In this document: positions 1 through 6,254 of the stretch, one piece after another | Layout of the letters: each line of letters starts with the position of its first letter | Position numbering within the stretch: the first letter of the stretch is position 1 | Assembly: GCF_006717045.1 (NCBI RefSeq) | Contig: NZ_VFPH01000003.1 | Location: forward strand, 744,001 to 808,000 | Direction of reading: 5' to 3' | DNA length: 64,000 nt | From: Pseudonocardia cypriaca | Lineage (GTDB): Bacteria; Actinomycetota; Actinomycetes; Mycobacteriales; Pseudonocardiaceae | Made by a program: the position numbers and the translations under genes | Notes under the pieces: model-generated | Told to the model about the DNA's origin: nothing | Seen by the model: the letters and a program-made list of their open reading frames with translations, nothing else | Database searches by the model: none

Positions 1-186
1 GCTCGACGGGTCCAGGAGGGCGTTCACCCGGTCCCGCGGCAGCAGCTTCCCGCGCTCGACGTGCCGCGCCCGGGCGCGCTCCGACCCGCCGAGTGCGGCC
101 GCAGCGAGCCGGGCCTTCAGGTCGGCGACCAGCTCGTGGTGGGACACGGCACCCCGTGGCGTGGTGCCGGACGTGGCGACGGCCAT
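1..186 (-). CDS. Acyl-CoA carboxylase carboxyltransferase (beta) subunit, N-terminal part
   Basis: Only the first 62 codons lie in the window; the gene runs off the left edge. The visible protein starts MAVATSGTTPRG and contains ELVADLKARLAAAALGG followed by ERGKLLPRDRVNALLDP. This is the usual N-terminus of biotin-dependent carboxyltransferase beta subunits, best matching the methylcrotonoyl-CoA (AccD1) type that carboxylates 3-methylcrotonyl-CoA in leucine breakdown. The start is fixed by a strong ribosome site, AGGAGGT, 4 nt before the ATG at 186. An inverted repeat at 218-233 lies in the promoter and resembles one in front of the TetR gene at 5266, suggesting control by that regulator. 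A propionyl- or acetyl-CoA specific subunit is the alternative, because the substrate-defining part is outside the window. Confidence 0.85.
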   Translation of the reverse strand, partial: MAVATSGTTPRGAVSHHELVADLKARLAAAALGGSERARARHVERGKLLPRDRVNALLDPSS

Positions 187-217
187 CGGGACCTCCTGGA
201 GTCGGCGCCATCGCGAT

Positions 218-233
218 GTTAACGTTCATTAAC
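218..233. promoter_or_regulatory. Candidate TetR operator upstream of the carboxylase gene
   Basis: The sequence GTTAACGTTCATTAAC has 5-bp arms GTTAA/TTAAC around a 6-nt centre. It fits the pattern GTTARCG..CRTTAAC shared with 5230-5245 in front of the Rv2506-like TetR gene. It lies 32 nt before the carboxylase ATG. Binding is inferred from this shared symmetry. Confidence 0.5.
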
Positions 234-320
234 CAACGGCGCCAGCACGCCCACCCGGGCGAGGCGATAGCCTCCCGATCGGTTGATCATCAGCCCGACG
301 CCGACCGGAGGATCCCGCCC

Positions 321-866
321 GTGACCTCGCCGACCGGATCCGCTCCCGAGCGGTCGAACTCCTCGTCCCGCTGGGCGCAGCCCATCCCGCGCCGCATGGA
401 CGAGAACCTCAAGCACGTCCACCGGAAGATCGACCGCAATCTCAAGTCCGGCCCGCTCGTGGAAAACGCCCCGCGCCTCGACCCGGAGTCCCGGCGGATC
501 AGCCTGCCCGGAGCGCCGAGCCTCATGGCCCGCGTCGTCCAGCTGGCGACGGCAGGCCCCGGCGGCGTCGAAGCGCCCGCGCGCTCCGCGGTGGCCGCTC
601 CCGCGGCCGCACCGCCGCCGGAGGAGGAGGACTTCCTGGCCAAGGCGTGGGCGGAGCGCATGGCCAAGCAGTGGGAGGACGTCACCGCGCGGCTGCTGCG
701 CGACTTCGCACCGGACGGCGGCTCCGACGCGGACCGGGTGCTCCAGCTCATCGCCGAGCAGCGCCAGCAGCTCGACTCGGCGACGGTCCGCGACTACCTG
801 CCCGTCCTCGTGGACAAGGCCGTCCGGCGGTTGCTGGACCCGGAGGAGACGGTGCGCCCGAGCTGA
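321..866 (+). CDS. Hypothetical protein with a C-terminal three-helix-bundle-like domain
   Basis: A 181-residue protein with no enzyme motif I recognise. The GTG at 321 is preceded by GGAGGA at 307-312; the frame stays open further upstream, but that part is arginine-rich read-through of the divergent carboxylase start. Residues 1-75 are polar and basic, residues 76-105 are an Ala/Pro linker, and residues 106-175 form amphipathic helices ending SATVRDYLPVLVDKAVRRLL. That ending resembles the actinobacterial three-helix-bundle dimerization domain, whose signature is VRDYVPVLVE..ARR. No signal peptide or membrane segment is evident. The function is unknown; the C-terminal part probably mediates self-association. 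The gene ends 15 nt before the twin-hairpin element at 882-934. Confidence 0.7.
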   Translation: MTSPTGSAPERSNSSSRWAQPIPRRMDENLKHVHRKIDRNLKSGPLVENAPRLDPESRRISLPGAPSLMARVVQLATAGPGGVEAPARSAVAAPAAAPPPEEEDFLAKAWAERMAKQWEDVTARLLRDFAPDGGSDADRVLQLIAEQRQQLDSATVRDYLPVLVDKAVRRLLDPEETVRPS

Positions 867-881
867 GGAGGCGGCCCGGAC

Positions 882-934
882 GTCAGCAAAGTGGCTTTGC
901 TGACGTGTCGTGCCAGCAAAGCCACCTTGCTGAC
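882..934. repeat. Twin-hairpin 53-nt element (23-7-23), sequence type 1
   Basis: Two 23-nt hairpins at 882-904 and 912-934 are separated by the 7 nt GTGTCGT. The first has perfect 10-bp arms GTCAGCAAAG/CTTTGCTGAC around the loop TGG. The second has arms GCCAGCAAAG/CCTTGCTGAC around CCA, and equals the reverse complement of the first at 21 of 23 positions. The element lies between the convergent stops at 866 and 942, so it could end transcription from both sides. The same 23-7-23 geometry recurs at 17971-18023 and 40129-40181 with a different sequence. Confidence 0.8.
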
Positions 935-941
935 GCCGCGA

Positions 942-1373
942 CTAGGGCGTGCTGTCCGCCGGCGCCACCGCCGCCAGCCGCGCGCTCATCTCCTCCAGGA
1001 ACTTCCCGGTCGCGGTGCCGAGGATGCCGAGGCAGCGCAGGAGGTGGGCGTGGACGTCGGCCGGGCCGGCGACGAGCAGCTCGACCGACGCGCTCACGTT
1101 GTCCTGCGCCGGGTTGAGGTACACCTTCGCGACCTTGGTGGCCCGCGACGCCGCGGAGGCCGCGAGCGCCGCCTCCTCGACCTCCGCCTCGTTCGACAGC
1201 GGGAAGAAGTTCGGGAACAGCAGGTGGAAGTAGTGCTCGTCCTGCGTCTCCATGATGAAGTGGTGCCGGCCCTCGTAGCGGAAGTGGATGTCGCCCTCGT
1301 CGTCGACCTTCGGCCGGAAGCCCTGCTCAGCGAGGAATTCGACGTGCAGATCCCGGATCTCGTCCCAGCCCAC
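942..1373 (-). CDS. YbjN-like protein (type III secretion chaperone-like fold)
   Basis: A 143-residue soluble protein. It begins VGWDEIRDLHVEFLAEQGF, goes on with a strand-rich stretch (GDIHFRYEGRHHFIMETQDEHYFHLLFP) and ends in helices (ADVHAHLLRCLGILGTATGKFLEEM). This order matches the YbjN family, which adopts the type III secretion chaperone fold and is generally of unknown function. The start is placed at the GTG at 1371-1373, preceded by GAGAGG; the frame continues upstream without sensible protein. The gene is single, convergent with the gene ending at 866 and divergent from the MFS gene at 1439. Its role is not deducible from context. Confidence 0.7.
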   Translation of the reverse strand: MGWDEIRDLHVEFLAEQGFRPKVDDEGDIHFRYEGRHHFIMETQDEHYFHLLFPNFFPLSNEAEVEEAALAASAASRATKVAKVYLNPAQDNVSASVELLVAGPADVHAHLLRCLGILGTATGKFLEEMSARLAAVAPADSTP

Positions 1374-1438
1374 GTTAACCTCTCGTTCACCCGATCGGGT
1401 TAGTCGCGGATGATCATAGGGCGTGGTACGCCTGGCGG

Positions 1439-2689
1439 ATGACCGCCACCGATGGCCGCTGGTACCGGTCGATGTCACCGCGCGAGCGACGGACGTTCTG
1501 GGCCTGCTTCGGGGGCTGGGCGACCGACGCGATGGACGTCCAGATCTACAGCCTCCTGATCCCGGTGCTGCTCTCCATCGGGTTGCTGGCGTCGAACGCG
1601 CAGGCGGGCCTGATCGGCACCGTCACCCTGCTGTGCTCCGCGGTGGGCGGATGGGCGGCGGGCGTGCTGGCCGACCGCTACGGCCGGGCGCTGATGCTGC
1701 AGATCGCGGTGGCGTGGTTCTCGGTGTTCACGTTGCTGTGCGCGTTCGCCCAGGACGCCACCCAGCTGCTGATCTTCCGCGGGCTCATGGGGTTCGGGTT
1801 CGGCGGCGAGTGGGCGGTCGGGGCGATCCTCATCGGCGAGACGGTCCGGGCGCAGTACCGCGGGCGGGCGGTTGGCACCGTGCAGAGCGGCTGGGCCGTC
1901 GGCTGGGGTGTCGCGGTCGGGCTGTTCGTGCTGACGCAGTCGCTGTTCCCGCCCGAGACGGGCTGGCGGGTGCTGTTCGCGCTGGGCGTCCTGCCCGCGC
2001 TGGGCGTGTTCTGGGTCCGCAGGCACGTGCCCGAGCCCGACGTGTTCGTCCGGCACACCGACCGGCCCGACGGCCGCCCTTCCTTCTTGGGGATCTTCCG
2101 CCCCGGCCTGCTGCGCACCACGGTGGTGTGCGCGCTGCTGTGCACCGGCGCTCAGGGCGGCTACTACTCGCTCACCACGTTCCTGCCGCAGTTCCTGCGC
2201 AGCGCACGCGGCCTCGACGTCCTCGGCATCGGCGGCACGCTGCTCCTGGTGATCGTCGGGGCACTCGCCGGCTACCTCTTCGGCGCCTGGCTCACCGACC
2301 GGCTCGGTCGCAGGCCCGCGCTCGTCGTGTGCGCGGTGGCGGCGTTCGTGATCGTCCTGCCGATGACGCTGCTGAACCTGCCCACCGCGGTGTTCACCGC
2401 GCTCGCGCTGCCGCTCGGCTTCGTGTCGTCTGCGTACTTCAGCGGTCTCGGCGCGCTGCTCACCGAGCAGTACCCCACCGAGCTGCGCGGTTCCGGCCAG
2501 GGCTTCTGCTACAACTTCGGCCGCGGGATCGGCGCGATCTTCCCGCTGCTCGTCGGCCTGCTGGCCGACGCGATCTCGATCGGGGTCGCCATCGCCGTGT
2601 TCGCCGGGATCGCCTACCTCGTGATGGCGCTCTGCTCGCTCCTGCTGCCGGAGACCCGCGGGGCCGAGCTCACCGGCGCGGCCCCGTGA
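1439..2689 (+). CDS. MFS transporter, metabolite/aromatic acid:proton symporter type
   Basis: A 416-residue integral membrane protein with about twelve hydrophobic helices. The MFS loop 2-3 signature is present in GGWAAGVLADRYGR and repeated in the second half as LFGAWLTDRLGRR. The N-terminus FGGWATDAMDVQIYSLLIP is typical of the AAHS/SHS branch (aromatic acid, sialic acid and other small carboxylate importers), as is RGLMGFGFGGEWAVGAILIGE. These proteins move anions with protons across the cytoplasmic membrane. The substrate cannot be told, since no catabolic gene is adjacent. The response regulator gene at 2715 follows 25 nt downstream, so read-through is possible. Confidence 0.85.
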   Translation: MTATDGRWYRSMSPRERRTFWACFGGWATDAMDVQIYSLLIPVLLSIGLLASNAQAGLIGTVTLLCSAVGGWAAGVLADRYGRALMLQIAVAWFSVFTLLCAFAQDATQLLIFRGLMGFGFGGEWAVGAILIGETVRAQYRGRAVGTVQSGWAVGWGVAVGLFVLTQSLFPPETGWRVLFALGVLPALGVFWVRRHVPEPDVFVRHTDRPDGRPSFLGIFRPGLLRTTVVCALLCTGAQGGYYSLTTFLPQFLRSARGLDVLGIGGTLLLVIVGALAGYLFGAWLTDRLGRRPALVVCAVAAFVIVLPMTLLNLPTAVFTALALPLGFVSSAYFSGLGALLTEQYPTELRGSGQGFCYNFGRGIGAIFPLLVGLLADAISIGVAIAVFAGIAYLVMALCSLLLPETRGAELTGAAP

Positions 2690-2714
2690 GCAGCCGGGCC
2701 GATACCGTCTAGGC

Positions 2715-3389
2715 GTGCGGGTACTGCTGGTCGAGGACGAGGTGCCGCTCGCGGAGATGGTGCGGCGCGGGCTCGCCGCCGAGGGGCACTCGGTGGAGGT
2801 CGTGCACGACGGGATGTCGGGGCTCGCTGCGGCGAGCACCGGCCAGCACGACGTCGTGGTCCTCGACATCATGCTCCCCGGCCTGTCCGGGTACCGGATC
2901 CTGCAGCACCTGCGCGCGGCCGAGGTGTGGACGCCGGTGCTCATGCTCACCGCCAAGGACGGCGAGTACGACGAGGCCGACGCGTTCGACCTCGGCGCAG
3001 ACGACTACCTGGTCAAGCCCTTCTCGTTCGTCGTGCTCCTCGCCCGGCTGCGCGCCCTGCTGCGCCGGGCGGGCGAGGCCCGGCCGACGGTGCTGACCGT
3101 CGGCGACCTGAAGCTCGACCCCGCGCGGCACCGCGTGCACCGCGGCGAGGTCGAGATCACGCTCACGCCGCGCGAGTTCGGCGTGCTCGAGCACCTGATG
3201 CGACACGCGGGCGAGGTCGTCACCAAGACCGACATCCTGCGCGCCGTATGGGACGCCCACTACGAGGGCGAGGTCAACGTCGTCGAGGTGTACGTCGGCT
3301 ACCTGCGTCGCAAGATCGACGCGCCGTTCGGCACCAGGAGCATCGAGACGCTGCGCGGGGTCGGTTACCGCATGGCCGAGCCGGGCTGA
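2715..3389 (+). CDS. OmpR-family response regulator
   Basis: A 224-residue regulator with a receiver domain (residues 1-120) and an OmpR/PhoB winged-helix domain (about 128-222). The phospho-acceptor is Asp51 in VVLDIMLPG, the acidic pair is in LLVEDE near the N-terminus, and the conserved lysine is Lys101 in YLVKPFSF. The DNA-binding half shows TPREFGVLEHLMRHAGEVVTK and VYVGYLRRKI. The GTG start is only 6 nt after a TACCGT hexamer (2703-2708), consistent with a leaderless mRNA. The likely partner kinase is not downstream in the same direction but lies opposite, tail to tail, the two genes sharing 25 nt. The signal and target genes are unknown. Confidence 0.93.
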   Translation: MRVLLVEDEVPLAEMVRRGLAAEGHSVEVVHDGMSGLAAASTGQHDVVVLDIMLPGLSGYRILQHLRAAEVWTPVLMLTAKDGEYDEADAFDLGADDYLVKPFSFVVLLARLRALLRRAGEARPTVLTVGDLKLDPARHRVHRGEVEITLTPREFGVLEHLMRHAGEVVTKTDILRAVWDAHYEGEVNVVEVYVGYLRRKIDAPFGTRSIETLRGVGYRMAEPG

Positions 3390-5179
3390 GGCCGCGGCGA
3401 CGGGAACCGGTGCGGGCGGCGCGCCGGTTTCGGCTCGGCGGGCTCGGCCGGCTCGACGACCGGGATGCCGGTCGGCGAGGTGGCCGGGTCGCGCCGGGCC
3501 TCCTCGTCCCGCACCGGCTGCCGCTGGGCGTCCGGCGGGAGGGCAGCCCGCGGAGCCCGGGACCGGCCCTCCGGTGATCCGCCGGACCACACGGCCTCGC
3601 CGGTCCAGGCCGCATCGCCCGCCCCGGCGTCACCCGGGGGCGCAGGGGCGCTGAACCAGTCGTGCGAAGCGGTGCGCTTCGCGAGGGGTGCGGCTGCCTG
3701 CTCCGGCGTGCCGGGCGACGCGACCTCGGCGGACGGGGCCTCGTCCGGTTGCGCTTCGGGGGCGGGAGCAGCAGGAATCCGCACCCGGAACAGTGCGCCG
3801 CCGTCGGGGCCGTCGGCGACCTCGACGGTGCCCCCGTGGGCGGCCACGACCTCGGCGACGATCGCCAGCCCGAGCCCGGAGCCGCCGTCGGCGCGGGCGC
3901 GGGCGTCGTCGAGGCGGACGAACCGCTCGAAGACGCGGGCGCGGTCGGCCTGGGGTACGCCCGGACCGTCGTCGGAGACCTCGAGGACCGCCGTGTCGCC
4001 GTCGCGCCCGACCGTGACGAGCACCCGGGAGCGGGCGTGCCGGCGGGCGTTGTCCACCAGGTTGCGCACCACCCGCGCCAGCTGCCCGCGGTCGCCGATG
4101 ACTCGCACGGGAACGGCCCGCACCTCGGCGACCACCGCCCCTTCGGCTGGCCGGCCGCGTTCCAGCTCGGCGACCTCGTCGAGGTCGACCTCCTCGCGCC
4201 GGGGCTGCAGCCCGCGCTCGTCGGCGCGGGCGAGCAGGATCAGCCCGTCGACGAGGTTGTTCAACCGCGCGGCCTCGCCGCGCAGCGCGGTGATCGTGCT
4301 GCCGTCGACGGTGCCGTTCTGCATGAGCTCGAGGCCGGTGGCGATCGTGGCGAGCGGGCTGCGCAGCTCGTGGCTCGCGTCGGCGACGAACCTGCGCTGC
4401 ACGCCCTGGGCGTCCTGCAACCGGGCCAGCATGTCGTTCATGGTCTCGGCGAGCCGGCCCACCTCGTCGCGGGCGGGCGGCACCGGCACTCGCTGCCCGA
4501 GCTCCTTCTCGGTCATCGCCGACACCTGCTTGCGCATCGCCTCCACCGGGCGCAGCGCACGGCCGGAGAACAGGTAGGTGGTGACCCCGGCGACCAGGAT
4601 GAGCAGGGGCACGCCCCAGATCAGGTAGAACAGCAGCGTGTGGGTCGTGGCGTCGACCGCCGTGAGCGGCGCGGCGTACAGGAGGATCACGTCGCGGCTG
4701 GCCGAGCCGGTGCCGCTCGCCACGAGCACCGTGTCCACGACGGTGCCGTCGACCTTGCGCACGGGCACGTTCGACTGGACGACGGTCTCGTCGTCGGCCG
4801 GCCGGACGTCCGACATCAGGACGTTCCGGCCCACCGCGTCGGTGCCGGCCTCGATGGTCCACGTGGGGGTGTCGCCGTCATCGCCGTCGCCGTACTTGAC
4901 CCGCACCTGCGCGAGGTCGGACTGCCTGATCAGCGCGTCGAGCGCCTCGCGGGCGTTCTCGTTGGCCGCGCCCCGCCAGTTGCCCTCGAGCCGAGCGACG
5001 ATCACCTGGGCCTGGGCCTTCGCGTCGGCCTTCACCTGCTGGTACAGCGACTGCCGGACGAGCAGCACGAGCGCGGCGCCCGCCACCAGCAGCGCCAGCG
5101 CAACCACGATGGCCGCGGACAGCGCCGACACCGCGCGCACGCCCATGCGCGCACGCAGCCATCCCAGCGGCCGGGGCAT
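3365..5179 (-). CDS. Membrane sensor histidine kinase with long proline-rich C-terminal tail
   Basis: A 604-residue kinase. TM1 is near residues 16-42, an extracytoplasmic sensor follows to about 180, TM2 is near 181-205, and HAMP covers about 205-260. HisKA carries His270 (ADASHELRSP). The HATPase domain carries Asn377 (RNLVDNA), DDGPGVP and GSGLGLAI. The catalytic core ends near residue 470. About 135 Pro/Ala/Glu-rich residues of probable disorder follow, which is unusual. The gene is convergent with its probable partner regulator (2715-3389) and the two overlap by 25 nt. ATG 5179 was chosen because TACCCT (5191-5186 on this strand) lies 6 nt before it; an upstream start would add 15 residues without a ribosome site. 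Confidence 0.92.
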   Translation of the reverse strand: MPRPLGWLRARMGVRAVSALSAAIVVALALLVAGAALVLLVRQSLYQQVKADAKAQAQVIVARLEGNWRGAANENAREALDALIRQSDLAQVRVKYGDGDDGDTPTWTIEAGTDAVGRNVLMSDVRPADDETVVQSNVPVRKVDGTVVDTVLVASGTGSASRDVILLYAAPLTAVDATTHTLLFYLIWGVPLLILVAGVTTYLFSGRALRPVEAMRKQVSAMTEKELGQRVPVPPARDEVGRLAETMNDMLARLQDAQGVQRRFVADASHELRSPLATIATGLELMQNGTVDGSTITALRGEAARLNNLVDGLILLARADERGLQPRREEVDLDEVAELERGRPAEGAVVAEVRAVPVRVIGDRGQLARVVRNLVDNARRHARSRVLVTVGRDGDTAVLEVSDDGPGVPQADRARVFERFVRLDDARARADGGSGLGLAIVAEVVAAHGGTVEVADGPDGGALFRVRIPAAPAPEAQPDEAPSAEVASPGTPEQAAAPLAKRTASHDWFSAPAPPGDAGAGDAAWTGEAVWSGGSPEGRSRAPRAALPPDAQRQPVRDEEARRDPATSPTGIPVVEPAEPAEPKPARRPHRFPSPRPQPGSAMR

Positions 5180-5195
5180 CGATACAGGGTATCGA
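5179..5195. promoter_or_regulatory. Inverted repeat over the histidine kinase promoter/start
   Basis: TCGATAC-AGG-GTATCGA is a perfect 7-bp inverted repeat with a 3-nt centre. Its left arm begins at the first base of the kinase start codon, and it contains the probable minus-strand -10 hexamer TACCCT. It could be a regulator site or simply promoter sequence; no binding protein is identified. Confidence 0.45.
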
Positions 5196-5229
5196 CCGCG
5201 ACTGTGGCCGGGCTGAGATCGCAAAGCCT

Positions 5230-5245
5230 GTTAGCGCGCGTTAAC
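5230..5245. promoter_or_regulatory. Candidate TetR operator (autoregulatory)
   Basis: GTTAGCGCGCGTTAAC is a 16-bp palindrome with a single mismatched pair, centred about 28 nt before the TetR ATG and just upstream of the -10-like TAGGCT at 5253-5258. A second, weaker half-match (GTTAACCCGCGGTTAG) overlaps it on the right at 5240-5255. It shares the GTTA....TAAC frame with 218-233. Confidence 0.55.
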
Positions 5246-5265
5246 CCGCGGTTAGGCTACGGCGC

Positions 5266-5838
5266 ATGGCCACGCCCGCCGCGACCCCTGCCGGCAGCAG
5301 GCGGGAGCAGATCCTCACGGTGGCCGCGCAGCTCTTCGCTCGCCACGGGTTCCACGGGGTGAGCATCGCCGACCTCGGAGCAGCCGTCGGCATCAGCGGT
5401 CCGGCGCTCTACCGCCACTTCCCCGGCAAGGAAGCGCTGCTCGCCGAGCTGCTCGTCGGGATAAGCGAGCACCTGCTGGCCGGCGGGCAGGTCCGGGCGG
5501 ACCGGACCGCCGACCCGGACGAGCTGCTCGCCGCTCTCGTGGAGTTCCACGCCGACTTCGCCCAGCGCGAGCCCGAGCTGATCGTCGTGCAGGACCGCGA
5601 CCTCGCCAACCTGCCAACCCCCGACCGCAGGAGGGTGCGCCGGCTGCAGCGCACCTACGTCGAGATCTGGGTCGACGCGCTCCGACGCGCGCACCCCGGC
5701 CTGCCGGTGGACGCCGCCCGCACCGCGGCACACGCGACGTTCGGGCTGCTCAACTCCACACCGCACGCCGGGCGCACCCCGGAGGCCGCGGCGCTGCTGC
5801 GCAAGATGGCCCTGGCCGCGCTGCACGCCCTGTCCTGA
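5266..5838 (+). CDS. TetR-family regulator, Rv2506-like (leucine/acyl-CoA carboxylase regulon)
   Basis: A 190-residue repressor. The N-terminal helix-turn-helix is clear: REQILTVAAQLFARHGFHGVSIADLGAAVGISGPALYRHFPGKEALL. The ligand domain carries ISEHLLAGG, VEFHADFAQREPELIVVQDRD and ATFGLLNSTPH. These stretches closely resemble the mycobacterial regulator Rv2506, which sits beside accD1/accA1. This makes the carboxylase gene at 1-186 its probable target, 5 kb away with unrelated genes in between. TAGGCT at 5253-5258, 7 nt before the ATG, suggests a leaderless transcript. The palindrome at 5230-5245 suggests autorepression. The inducer is likely an acyl-CoA of the branched-chain pathway (inference). 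Confidence 0.88.
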   Translation: MATPAATPAGSRREQILTVAAQLFARHGFHGVSIADLGAAVGISGPALYRHFPGKEALLAELLVGISEHLLAGGQVRADRTADPDELLAALVEFHADFAQREPELIVVQDRDLANLPTPDRRRVRRLQRTYVEIWVDALRRAHPGLPVDAARTAAHATFGLLNSTPHAGRTPEAAALLRKMALAALHALS

Positions 5839-5945
5839 CCCACTTCTCCGCGCTGCTCGGTGGCGAGCTCACCAGCGCAGCGGCACTGACCGCCATGCGC
5901 GACACGGTCGAGACCGGCCAGGTGTTCCGCTACGAGCTCGGTCTG
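5838..5945 (+). pseudogene. Fragment of a serine hydrolase (beta-lactamase family) C-terminal region
   Basis: Directly after the TetR stop, one frame reads HFSALLGGELTSAAALTAM, then RDTVETGQVFRYELGL. This resembles the late part of class C beta-lactamase-fold serine hydrolases, where RALLGGRLLPPAQLAEM..TV is followed by a GYGLGL motif. No upstream SxxK or YxN part is present, and the frame then runs into an arginine-rich stretch with no family character. It is best read as a relic of a deleted gene. The match is short and made by eye, so coincidence is possible. Confidence 0.45.
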
Positions 5946-5980
5946 CAGCGGCTTCTGCGCACGCGCACGCTGAGGCGGAC

Positions 5981-6018
5981 GGGCCGTCGACCGAGGAGGG
6001 GGGATCGGTCGACGGCCC
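5981..6018. terminator. Strong hairpin between the TetR region and the pxp operon
   Basis: Fourteen-bp perfect arms (5981-5994, GGGCCGTCGACCGA; 6005-6018, its reverse complement) enclose a 10-nt purine-rich loop. Only two T residues follow, as is common for terminators in GC-rich actinobacteria. It would stop read-through from the TetR side. Confidence 0.6.
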
Positions 6019-6254
6019 TTGACCGCGCATCGGGTCGGGCGGGCACACCCGTACCGCGTGTCAAGCGCGGTCGCGCACAGTGTCCGCCCGGTGCCGGTGC
6101 GATGTACAGGGGCCGTTTGCCGAGATGGGCCGGCCCCGCCCTTCGTAACAAGAAGTTCTTCTTGAGGTATTGCTCCATCGTTGAACAATCCTTACGCTCC
6201 CATCCAAGCCAGCGGCGGTGTGCCGCGGGTCACCCATCCTGGAAGGAGCCAGTG
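6019..6254 (+). promoter_or_regulatory. Leader/promoter region of the 5-oxoproline operon
   Basis: This stretch holds no gene. It includes AAGAA-G-TTCTT at 6150-6160 and a 13-nt palindrome ATCGTTGAACAAT with one mismatch at 6177-6189, both plausible regulator sites. The ribosome site GGAAGGAG is at 6241-6248. No regulator gene is adjacent to the operon, unlike kipR in the Bacillus equivalent. Confidence 0.45.

Noticed and set aside
1389..1400. Perfect palindrome ACCCGATCGGGT between the YbjN and MFS genes
   Set aside because: Short, single, and expected by chance in GC-rich DNA; no regulator could be connected.
1475..2956. Long minus-strand frame (493 codons) across the MFS and response regulator genes
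   Set aside because: It is antisense to two clear genes, rich in Arg/Glu/Gln/His repeats and without family features; a shadow of GC-rich codon bias.
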